From NCBI RefSeq assembly GCF_000973725.1, contig NZ_CP009621.1, forward strand, positions 682,001 to 746,000: DNA of 64,000 nucleotides, written 5' to 3'. The stretch comes from Pontibacter korlensis. GTDB taxonomy: Bacteria > Bacteroidota > Bacteroidia > Cytophagales > Hymenobacteraceae. Made by a program: the position numbers and the translations under genes. The notes under the pieces were generated by a model. The model had not been told where the DNA came from, did not search any database, and was given only the letters and a program-made list of their open reading frames with translations. Positions 43,964-51,639 of this stretch are shown one piece after another (the stretch's first letter is position 1; every line of letters starts with the position of its first letter).

Positions 43964-45351
43964 TTTTCACTTCTGTTCTTTAGGTACCAGTCCCTGAAAC
44001 TCTCTTTAGGCGGCTGTGGCATTTCCCGCTGCTTAGCCCAAGGGTTCAAGGCCTTGTTATTCGCTAGTCCAGGCATCATGCGCATCATCAGGCGGCCAGA
44101 CTTTCCAGCTACTCTATACAGCCTCGGGTTAGAGAGCACATTCGCCATAACCTTCATACCCTGTGCTTTTGATTTCGGCACGTGCCCCTCCTGCACCAGC
44201 ACCTGCCGCCACTGGTACAGTTGGTTGTGTATATCAATTTTTACAGGGCATACATTGGTACAGGAACCGCAAAGAGTGGAGGCAAAAGGCAGGTCTGCGT
44301 TCTTCCTCATATCTGCATTAGGAGCTAATATGGCTCCGATAGGCCCGGCAATTGTGTTATGGTAGCTGTGCCCTCCGCTTCTGCGGTACACAGGGCAGGT
44401 GTTAATGCAGGCACCGCAGCGGATACACTTTAGGGAGTTGTAAAAGTGTGGCCTCCCAAGTTGGGTGCTGCGCCCATTGTCCACTAACACGAGGTGCATT
44501 TCCTGCCCAGCACGCGGCTTGTGAAAATGGCTGGAATATGTAGTGATAGGCTGGCCGGTGGCACTACGGGCCAGCAAGCGCAGGAACACACCGAGGTGCT
44601 CTGCCTTTGGAATTATCTTTTCGATACCCATACAGGCAATATGTACCTTTGCCAGGTGCACGCCCATGTCGGCATTGCCTTCGTTAGTGCATACTACCAA
44701 TCCACCGGTTTCAGCGATGGCAAAGTTCACACCTGTTATAGCAAGATCGGCTGTAAGAAACTTCTCGCGTAGGTGCTGCCGTGCCGACTCTGTAAGGTAG
44801 GCTGGATCAGAGGCTCCTTTTTCTGTACCCAGGTGCTGGTGAAAGATCTCTCCTACTTCTTCTTTTCTCTTATGGATGCTTGGCAGCACAATGTGGCTTG
44901 GCGGTTCTTTAGCTAGCTGCACAATACGCTCCCCAAGATCTGTGTCTACTACATCTATGCCATTCGAGGTTAAGAAGTCGTTCAAGTGGCATTCCTCAGT
45001 CAGCATAGATTTGCTCTTGACCAGCTTCTGAACGCCATGCTTTTGAATGATATCTAGAACAATTCGGTTATGCTCTGCCCCATCAGCCGCCCAATGCACT
45101 TTTATGCCGTTTTCCAGTGCTTTCTTTTCAAACTGAATTAAATAGTCATCTAAGTTGGCCAGCACATTCTGCTTTATTTGGGAGGCGGCATTACGGAGCT
45201 GCTCCCAATCTGGTATTTGCCTGGCGGTTACATCGCGTTTTTGCCGAATAAACCACAAAGCCTGATCATGCCAGTTGGCACGCTCCTGGTCCAGGAGAAA
45301 CTTTGCAGAGGCTGCTGCATGGTCGGGGGTGGTAGTGTTACGGTTACTCAT
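43960..45351 (-). CDS. lutB: LutB/YkgF-type iron-sulfur protein of L-lactate oxidation
   Basis: The 463-residue protein has an N-terminal LUD domain (LTEECHLNDFLTSNGIDVVDTDLGERI, NFAIAETGGLVVCTNEGNADMG) and a C-terminal pair of 4Fe-4S sites: Cys309, 312, 315 and 319 in CIRCGACINTCPVY and Cys361, 364 and 368 in LCGSCTNVCPVKID. It is the central electron-carrying subunit of LutABC. Overlaps of 8 bases with lutA and 4 with lutC imply translational coupling. Confidence 0.95.
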   Translation of the reverse strand: MSNRNTTTPDHAAASAKFLLDQERANWHDQALWFIRQKRDVTARQIPDWEQLRNAASQIKQNVLANLDDYLIQFEKKALENGIKVHWAADGAEHNRIVLDIIQKHGVQKLVKSKSMLTEECHLNDFLTSNGIDVVDTDLGERIVQLAKEPPSHIVLPSIHKRKEEVGEIFHQHLGTEKGASDPAYLTESARQHLREKFLTADLAITGVNFAIAETGGLVVCTNEGNADMGVHLAKVHIACMGIEKIIPKAEHLGVFLRLLARSATGQPITTYSSHFHKPRAGQEMHLVLVDNGRSTQLGRPHFYNSLKCIRCGACINTCPVYRRSGGHSYHNTIAGPIGAILAPNADMRKNADLPFASTLCGSCTNVCPVKIDIHNQLYQWRQVLVQEGHVPKSKAQGMKVMANVLSNPRLYRVAGKSGRLMMRMMPGLANNKALNPWAKQREMPQPPKESFRDWYLKNRSEK

Positions 45352-46084
45352 AGCTACTGTTTAATATCTCGGCCATGTGTATCACTTTTACCGGGCTATT
45401 CTTCCGACGCAGAATTCCCTCCAGGTGCATCAGGCAAGACACATCGCCACCGGTTATATACTCGGCTCCGTTCAGCTGATGATCTGCCACACGGTCTTGT
45501 CCCATCTTAACCGAAACAGCCTCTTCTGACACACAGAAGGTGCCACCGAAGCCGCAGCATTCATCCTTCCTGTTTAGCTCCACCAATTCAATATCCTTTA
45601 CCAAACGCAGGAGATAACCGGGCTTTGAAAAATCTTCAGCTACGAGCTCGGACATCTGCGCTAGATGAAGCCCTCGCTGGCCGTGGCAGCTAATATGAAA
45701 ACCTACTTTATGAGGAAAGCGAGCCTCTAGCTCCGTTACCTGTAACACATCGGTCAGGAACTCGCTAAGCTCAAATATGTTGTTGCGGATATGTGTGGCA
45801 GCAGCCTCATTTCCCGCTGCGTATAAGTGCTCCTTCACGTGCAGCACACAGCTACCAGAGGGCGAAACAATATAATCGTAACCAGAGAAGTTCCTTGTAA
45901 ACAAGGCATCACACCCTTTAGCAAGCGATGCAAACCCAGAATTGGCCATAGGCTGGCCGCAGCAAGTCTGCTGTAGCGGATACGCCACTTCTACACCCAA
46001 CTTCTCTAACAGCTGCAAAGTTGCTATTGCCACCTGTGGGTAAAACTGATCGATGTAACAGGGAATAAACAGTCCTACTTTCAT
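45344..46084 (-). CDS. lutA: LutA/YkgE-type cysteine-rich CCG domain protein of L-lactate oxidation
   Basis: About 246 residues from the ATG at 46082-46084 (MKVGLFIPCYIDQFYPQ). A longer frame from 46114 exists but its extra residues do not match the family, and the chosen start forms an ATGA overlap with the mutarotase stop. Two CCG iron-sulfur/heterodisulfide-reductase-like motifs are seen: QQTCCGQPMANSGF and DECCGFGGTFCVSEE, with HISCHGQRGL between. It is the first of three lut genes. Confidence 0.94.
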   Translation of the reverse strand: MKVGLFIPCYIDQFYPQVAIATLQLLEKLGVEVAYPLQQTCCGQPMANSGFASLAKGCDALFTRNFSGYDYIVSPSGSCVLHVKEHLYAAGNEAAATHIRNNIFELSEFLTDVLQVTELEARFPHKVGFHISCHGQRGLHLAQMSELVAEDFSKPGYLLRLVKDIELVELNRKDECCGFGGTFCVSEEAVSVKMGQDRVADHQLNGAEYITGGDVSCLMHLEGILRRKNSPVKVIHMAEILNSSYE

Positions 46085-46410
46085 AAAGCAAATATCTTCT
46101 TCATTTGTTGCCACTTTTCTCCTTCCTTAGTACCTGGCAGGGCCTTTTGGTATTTCCACATAAGGTTTTCCCACTCCTGTACCTTAGGATTAGCGGCATC
46201 CATACTTTCTTTTTGCTCAAAGCTGAACTCCTCACTTACCTCCATCACCATAAACAAGCGATTCTCCCACCTGTAGATTTCCATCTGTTCCACGCCAGCT
46301 TCTTGTATACTTTTCTTTATTTCTGGCCAGACCTCTTTATGGTACTCCTCATACTCCGCTATCAGAGTGGGGTCATCTTTTAAATCTAGCGCAAAACAGA
46401 ACTTGGGCAT
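46081..46410 (-). CDS. L-rhamnose/L-fucose mutarotase-like protein
   Basis: 109 residues from the ATG at 46408-46410 (MPKFCFALDLKDDPTLIAEYEEYHKEVWPEIKKSI). A longer frame to 46521 would overlap fucP by over 90 bases and its extra residues are not family-like, so the short form is preferred. The YHKEVWPEI stretch with its catalytic His and EIYRWENRLFMVMEVSEEF mark the RhaM (DUF718) family. Such mutarotases interconvert the anomers of 6-deoxyhexoses, supplying the dehydrogenase with its preferred anomer. It lies 19 bases after fucP and overlaps lutA. Confidence 0.88.
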   Translation of the reverse strand: MPKFCFALDLKDDPTLIAEYEEYHKEVWPEIKKSIQEAGVEQMEIYRWENRLFMVMEVSEEFSFEQKESMDAANPKVQEWENLMWKYQKALPGTKEGEKWQQMKKIFAL

Positions 46411-46429
46411 ACTATGACTTATGTAAAAG

Positions 46430-47761
46430 TTATGAATGAACAATTTGGGCAGGCTCCTCCGGCAACGCTTCAACTCCTCCTCTTGGCCTATCGCCTCCCA
46501 GCTTTTCTGCCGCAAGCGCATAGCAGGCTACCACCACAAAGCATATCATCGGCACGTAAAATGCCATGCCTATGTCCTGCGTCAGGTCAGAAAAATAGCC
46601 TTGCACTGATGTCAGCACGGCTCCTCCCAGTATCGCCATTATCAGTCCTGATCCACCAATTTTTGTGTCTTCGCCCAAGCCCTTTATTCCCAGGCCATAG
46701 ATAGTAGGGAACATCAACGACATACAACCAGATATACCTATTAAAGCATACACTCCTATTAAGCCGCTTCCGTAAATGGCTACAAGTGTTAGGCCTGCGG
46801 CTGCTACGGCAGTAAAGAATAGCAGCGTTGCCGGTTTGATGTATTTCATCAGGGCTGTGAACGCAAACCTGCTCACCATAAACAGTATCAGAGAAGCCAT
46901 GTAGTAGTTGGAAGCTTCGTCCTCATTAACCTGTAGCTCTAGCATAACATAGCGGATCGTAAAAGACCACACGCCAATTTGTGCCCCCACATAAAAGAAC
47001 TGAGCCACCACCGCCCAAACGTAATGCGGCGTCTTGGCCAGCCTCCTGAAAGTAGGGAGCAAGTCGAGCTTAGATCCGGCATCTGAGGCTTTGGGCATTT
47101 TAGTAAAGGCTATCACTCCCCAGAGAAGCACAAGGAAAAGAGCCACCCCTACGTAAGGTCCCATTACGGCCGTAAGCTCCTCTGACTGCACAGCGGTAAG
47201 TTCTGCAGGCGTCATTTGGGATCGTTCCTGGGCAGTTAACTGGCTTAGTTGGGATAGGATAAACACCTTACTCAACAACACGCCTGAGATGGAGCCTATG
47301 GGATTGAATGACTGCGCAAGGTTTAACCGCCGGGTGCCAGACTCTTCCGGTCCCATGGCTACTATATAAGGGTTCGCTGCCGTTTCTAATATGGAAAGAC
47401 CACCTGCCAGCACATACAACGCCACCAGGAAATAACCATAAGACAGTGTAAGGCTGGCTGGGTAAAACAGAAATGCTCCCAGTATAAACAACCCTAACCC
47501 CACAAGTATGCCCGTTTTGTAGGTGTACTTCTTTATAAGTATAGCTGCAGGCAGCGCAAGGCAAAAGTACGCTCCGTAAAAAGCCATCTGAATCCAGGAT
47601 GTCTGAAAATCAGACATACTCATTATTCTTTTGAAGGCAGCCAGTAAGGTATCGGTCATGTTGTTGGCCAGCCCCCACAGAAAGAAGAGACTTGTGACTA
47701 GGACGAAGGGCCAAACGTTGCCCGATCTAAGAAGGGAGGCTTTTCTTGTGGCTTTATCCAT
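46430..47761 (-). CDS. fucP: L-fucose:H+ symporter, FucP family
   Basis: The 443-residue MFS transporter shows the FucP-family features FVLVTSLFFLWGLANNMTDTLLAAF, SWIQMAFYGAYFCLALPAAILIKKYTYKTGI and SILETAANPYIVAMGPEESGTRRLNLAQSFNPIGS. It starts the ten-gene minus-strand cluster and is divergent from the AraC regulator. L-fucose is the best substrate guess; glucose/galactose transporters of the same family are the alternative. Confidence 0.9.
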   Translation of the reverse strand: MDKATRKASLLRSGNVWPFVLVTSLFFLWGLANNMTDTLLAAFKRIMSMSDFQTSWIQMAFYGAYFCLALPAAILIKKYTYKTGILVGLGLFILGAFLFYPASLTLSYGYFLVALYVLAGGLSILETAANPYIVAMGPEESGTRRLNLAQSFNPIGSISGVLLSKVFILSQLSQLTAQERSQMTPAELTAVQSEELTAVMGPYVGVALFLVLLWGVIAFTKMPKASDAGSKLDLLPTFRRLAKTPHYVWAVVAQFFYVGAQIGVWSFTIRYVMLELQVNEDEASNYYMASLILFMVSRFAFTALMKYIKPATLLFFTAVAAAGLTLVAIYGSGLIGVYALIGISGCMSLMFPTIYGLGIKGLGEDTKIGGSGLIMAILGGAVLTSVQGYFSDLTQDIGMAFYVPMICFVVVACYALAAEKLGGDRPRGGVEALPEEPAQIVHS

Positions 47762-48067
47762 GGCCGTGATTATCTATAGGGTTGGCTGTTTATATATAGA
47801 GTCCTGATCAAGCAAAGAAGAGCTCCACCTGTCTAGGAACAGCAAGGAGAGCCCCATCAATGAATGGCAGGATACTTATACAAAGAAAGAAAAATAAAGT
47901 CTGCTAAATTTCAAGTGATTGCCCAATTATTAAGCTATTTTAGCATAAGCAAGAAATGAGACGATATATCAATGCCAAAAAAGCACTAATTAGCCCAGTA
48001 TGTTGCATATTTATTGTCTGAAGTGTAAGCAACCACCTATCTCCCCTGAAGCAACTCTTGAAGCTGT
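47762..48067. promoter_or_regulatory. Divergent promoter region of fucP and the AraC regulator
   Basis: These 306 bases separate fucP (minus) from the AraC gene (plus). The region is A/T-rich in its middle. I could not find an exact TAnnTTTG box or a clear direct repeat of the AraC-site kind, so sites are not assigned. Confidence 0.55.
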
Positions 48068-48940
48068 ATGAAGCCACTGCTGCTAAAAATATCGACAAAC
48101 CCGCTGCAATCCTTCAGCATCAGGCAGGATAAGGTTCCTTACATAAACAACAGGTGGCATTATCACCCTGAGGTAGAGCTGATCCATATCGAAAAAGGAG
48201 AAGGTATGCAGTTTGTAGGCGACAGTGTGAAGCGGTTCACCTCCGGTGACGTGCTACTTATCGGATCAAACCTGTCCCACTACTGGCGTTTTGACGATGC
48301 ATATTTCGAAGATGATCCTAAAGTGAGGGCTGATGTAAGGGTAGCACACTTTTGTGAGGAGTTTTGGGGCAGTACCTTTCTCAGCTTACCTGAAAACAAG
48401 CTTATCAAGAGTACTCTGGAAAAGGCCCGGCTGGGAATGCAGATAACAGGAAAGACTCGCCAGGCCGTGAGCCTGTTGCTTGAGCAAAGCCTGCATGTTG
48501 AAGGAGCCAAAAGAATTATCCTGCTCCTCGAGACACTTGATCTTATTTCCCAAAGCCCTGATACACATATCCTGTCGTCTATAGGCTTCAAACAAAACCA
48601 TGAGAAAGTGGAAGAGGAACGGATCAACAAAATCTATGATTACTCCTTAGCCAACTTTAAAAATAAGATAGAGCTCCACGAAATCTCTGCGGTAGCGCAC
48701 CTAAGCCCCAACTCTTTCTGCCGTTATTTCAAGTCAAAGACCAGAAAGACGTACACTCAATTTCTTACAGAAATCAAGATAGGGCATGCATGTAAGTTGA
48801 TCATGGACAACAGACTCGACATGAAGCAAATATGTTTTGAAAGCGGCTTTAACAACTTGACCAGCTTTCACAAATCTTTCAAGGGTATCACGGGTAAAAC
48901 GCCCCTGCTGTATCAGAAAGAATTCTTTAACAGGAAATAA
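48068..48940 (+). CDS. AraC-family transcriptional regulator
   Basis: The 290-residue protein has an N-terminal cupin (RWHYHPEVELIHIEKGEGMQFVGD ... DVLLIGSNLSHYWR) and a C-terminal pair of helix-turn-helix motifs (IELHEISAVAHLSPNSFCRYFKSKTRKTYTQFL; MKQICFESGFNNLTSFHKSFKGITGKTP). It is divergent from the fucose cluster, so it is most likely its activator, with fucose or a pathway acid as inducer; this is inference from position. Confidence 0.92.
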   Translation: MKPLLLKISTNPLQSFSIRQDKVPYINNRWHYHPEVELIHIEKGEGMQFVGDSVKRFTSGDVLLIGSNLSHYWRFDDAYFEDDPKVRADVRVAHFCEEFWGSTFLSLPENKLIKSTLEKARLGMQITGKTRQAVSLLLEQSLHVEGAKRIILLLETLDLISQSPDTHILSSIGFKQNHEKVEEERINKIYDYSLANFKNKIELHEISAVAHLSPNSFCRYFKSKTRKTYTQFLTEIKIGHACKLIMDNRLDMKQICFESGFNNLTSFHKSFKGITGKTPLLYQKEFFNRK

Positions 48941-49167
48941 CAGAGGTTGAAGGGCAACGAAGCAATCAACTTTGAAATAAATGCAGGTTTGCAGTCATAC
49001 GTGGGCTTGGGTAACATTAGAAGAAGGAACGTCTTCAAGCACTGTTCCTGCAGGACTTAGACTGCTAGGTAAGGCTTCATTGATATGATGAAGGCAAGTA
49101 TAAAAGAGAGTTAATCAGGTACAAGAAGTGCCTGTATACATATTCAGTCACCATAAAACAATATGAT

Positions 49168-51522
49168 ATGCGTCTAAAAACTAAGATTGCAGCCCTTGCC
49201 TCCTCAGCACTTGTGGCATCAGGGCTACTGCTTAGCACAGCAGCCCCCGCCCTTGCACAGGCTGGCAACTCTCAGCAGCAAGCTGTTTCCATCATCCCCA
49301 AGCCCGTAAAGCTAACACAGCAAAACGGCAGCTTCGCTCTCGGCAAGGAAACCCGCATTTTTGTTGATCCTAAGAACGATGAGCTTAGACAAATCGGGGA
49401 GTACCTGGCCAGGAACATCAAGGATATGACTGGTGTGCAGCCGACAGTGGAACAGAAAGCGCCCGAGAAAAACAGCAGCAACTATCTGCATCTGACACTT
49501 AGTGCACCAACTGACACACTGGGTACAGAGGGCTATACTTTAGATGTTAACTCAGACAAAATCGTACTTGCCGCCAACCAGCCGAACGGCGTTTTCCTGG
49601 GCACACAGACCATTCGCCAGTTGTTGCCAGCGCAACCAACCACAGCACCTGTTACTATTCCAGCGGTAAGTATAGCAGACAAGCCTCGTTACGAATGGCG
49701 CGGCATGCACCTGGATGTAGCCCGTCACTTCTTCCCTGTGGAGTTCGTGAAGCAGTACATCGACTACCTGGCCATGCACAAGATGAATACCTTCCACTGG
49801 CACCTGACCGAAGACCAAGGCTGGCGCATCGAGATCAAGAAATACCCGGAGCTGACAAAAGTTGGCGCCTGGCGCGACGGTACACTAATAGGACATAACA
49901 ACGATAAGCCGCATAAATTCACCAACGAGCGCTACGGCGGTTACTATACGCAGGAGGAGATTAAGGAAGTTGTAAAGTATGCGCAGGAACGTTACATCAA
50001 TGTGGTTCCGGAAATAGAGATGCCGGGACATGCTGTGGCGGCACTCACTACATACCCTGCGCTTTCGTGCACGGGTGGTCCTTTTTCTGTAGAGAAAAGG
50101 TGGGGCGTTTTTGACGATATCTTCTGCGCCGGCAATGAGCAGACCTTCACCTTCCTGGAGGACGTGATGACTGAGGTACTGGCCCTGTTCCCGAGCAAGA
50201 TCGTACACATTGGAGGAGACGAAGCCCCTAAAACCCGTTGGAAAGAGTGCCCTAAGTGCCAGAAGCGCATTGCCGACGAAGGACTGAAAGATGAGCACGA
50301 ACTGCAGAGCTACTTTATACAGCGCATGGAGAAATTCCTGAACGCCAAAGGCAGAACCATCATTGGCTGGGATGAAATTCTAGAAGGTGGCCTGGCTCCA
50401 AATGCATACGTAATGTCGTGGAGAGGCACCGAAGGAGGTATAGCCGCCGCTAAGCAGCACCACTACGTGGTAATGTCGCCCGGATCTCATGTATACTTCG
50501 ACCACTACCAAGGAGACCCAAGTCTGGAGCCTATTGCCATTGGAGGTCTAACTACACTGGAGAGAGTATATTCCTTTGAGCCAACTCCGGCAGAGCTGTC
50601 TGCAGAAGAAAAGAAGTATATACTTGGTGCCCAAGCCAACGTGTGGACAGAGTATATCCCTACCACTGAGCACGTGGAGTATATGATCATGCCGCGTATG
50701 TCTGCCTTATCAGAAGTTCTTTGGACGCCAGCCGCCAAGAAAGACTGGGATGATTTCCAGACACGCATGCAGCAGCAATATAAGCGCTTCGACCACATGG
50801 GCGTGAACTACGCGCGCAGTACCTATAATGTGAATCAGGATATCGCAGTAGACCCGACGCAGAGCGTAGCCACTGTAACGCTGGCTACAGCAGCCAAGGG
50901 GCCAAAAGTATTCTATACGCTGGATGGTTCTGAGCCAACAACATCATCACAGGCTTATACTTCGCCATTCCAACTGTCACAATCAGCCACCATCAAAGCT
51001 GCTTCTTTTGATGAGAACGGGAATCAGTTAGGCAAAGTGACCTCGAAAGAACTTAAGCTGCATAAAGCCTTTGCACACACCATAGAGCTTAAAAATGCTC
51101 CTCATAAGCAGTATACAGCAGCTGGGCCATTAACGTTGGTAGATGGCCAATTGGCCAGCAATAGCTTCACTAACGGACAGTGGCTGGGCTTCCTGGGCAC
51201 TGACATGGAGGCTGTGATAGACTTAAAAGAGAAAAGGCCAATCAGCAGCATCACCAGCTCTTACCTGCAAACCAAGAACAGTGGTATACACCTGCCAACC
51301 CAAGTAGAGTTTGCAATTTCTAAGAATGGTAAAAAGTATAAAACAGTGAAAGTAGTAACTGAGCTTCCTGACAAGCCTGGTGTTTACAAGGAGGTGCTAA
51401 CAGCGGAGGTACCAAACAAAAAAGCCCGCTACATTAAAGTTACTGCTAAGAATTCTAAACCGGGTACTGAGCAGGAAAAGAACAGAGCCTGGCTTTTTGC
51501 TGACGAGATCATTGTTGAGTAA
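49168..51522 (+). CDS. GH20 beta-N-acetylhexosaminidase
   Basis: The 784-residue secreted enzyme (signal to about residue 32) has a GH20b N-terminal domain, then the GH20 barrel from YEWRGMHLDVARHFFP with FHWHLTEDQGWRIEIKKYPEL, and the catalytic pair Asp351-Glu352 in HIGGDEAPKTRW. After residue 590 a chitobiase-type C-terminal repeat (YTLDGSEPTTSSQAYTSPF) and a discoidin-like module (about 650-784) follow. It removes terminal GlcNAc or GalNAc by substrate-assisted catalysis. It leads a plus-strand pair with the GH92 mannosidase, 117 bases downstream, consistent with complex N-glycan trimming. Confidence 0.95.
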   Translation: MRLKTKIAALASSALVASGLLLSTAAPALAQAGNSQQQAVSIIPKPVKLTQQNGSFALGKETRIFVDPKNDELRQIGEYLARNIKDMTGVQPTVEQKAPEKNSSNYLHLTLSAPTDTLGTEGYTLDVNSDKIVLAANQPNGVFLGTQTIRQLLPAQPTTAPVTIPAVSIADKPRYEWRGMHLDVARHFFPVEFVKQYIDYLAMHKMNTFHWHLTEDQGWRIEIKKYPELTKVGAWRDGTLIGHNNDKPHKFTNERYGGYYTQEEIKEVVKYAQERYINVVPEIEMPGHAVAALTTYPALSCTGGPFSVEKRWGVFDDIFCAGNEQTFTFLEDVMTEVLALFPSKIVHIGGDEAPKTRWKECPKCQKRIADEGLKDEHELQSYFIQRMEKFLNAKGRTIIGWDEILEGGLAPNAYVMSWRGTEGGIAAAKQHHYVVMSPGSHVYFDHYQGDPSLEPIAIGGLTTLERVYSFEPTPAELSAEEKKYILGAQANVWTEYIPTTEHVEYMIMPRMSALSEVLWTPAAKKDWDDFQTRMQQQYKRFDHMGVNYARSTYNVNQDIAVDPTQSVATVTLATAAKGPKVFYTLDGSEPTTSSQAYTSPFQLSQSATIKAASFDENGNQLGKVTSKELKLHKAFAHTIELKNAPHKQYTAAGPLTLVDGQLASNSFTNGQWLGFLGTDMEAVIDLKEKRPISSITSSYLQTKNSGIHLPTQVEFAISKNGKKYKTVKVVTELPDKPGVYKEVLTAEVPNKKARYIKVTAKNSKPGTEQEKNRAWLFADEIIVE

Positions 51523-51539
51523 CAGTTAATACTTGTGGG

Positions 51540-51575
51540 CAGGCCTCAACTTTTGTAGTTTGGGGCCTGCTTACT
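51540..51575 (+). terminator. Weak hairpin after the GH20 gene
   Basis: CAGGCCTCAA and TTGGGGCCTG form a 10-base stem with wobble pairs around 10 bases, 17 bases after the GH20 stop. The T-run is poor (CTTACTTTAG), so it may attenuate rather than end transcription into the GH92 gene. Confidence 0.4.
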
Positions 51576-51639
51576 TTAGTCCCGAAAATAATAAATCGCA
51601 CTATCAGAATCTTACCCTTTATTTAAAGACACTAAGCTT

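Noticed and set aside
46411-46521. Longer start for the mutarotase gene
   Set aside because: It overlaps fucP by 92 bases and adds residues unlike the RhaM family.
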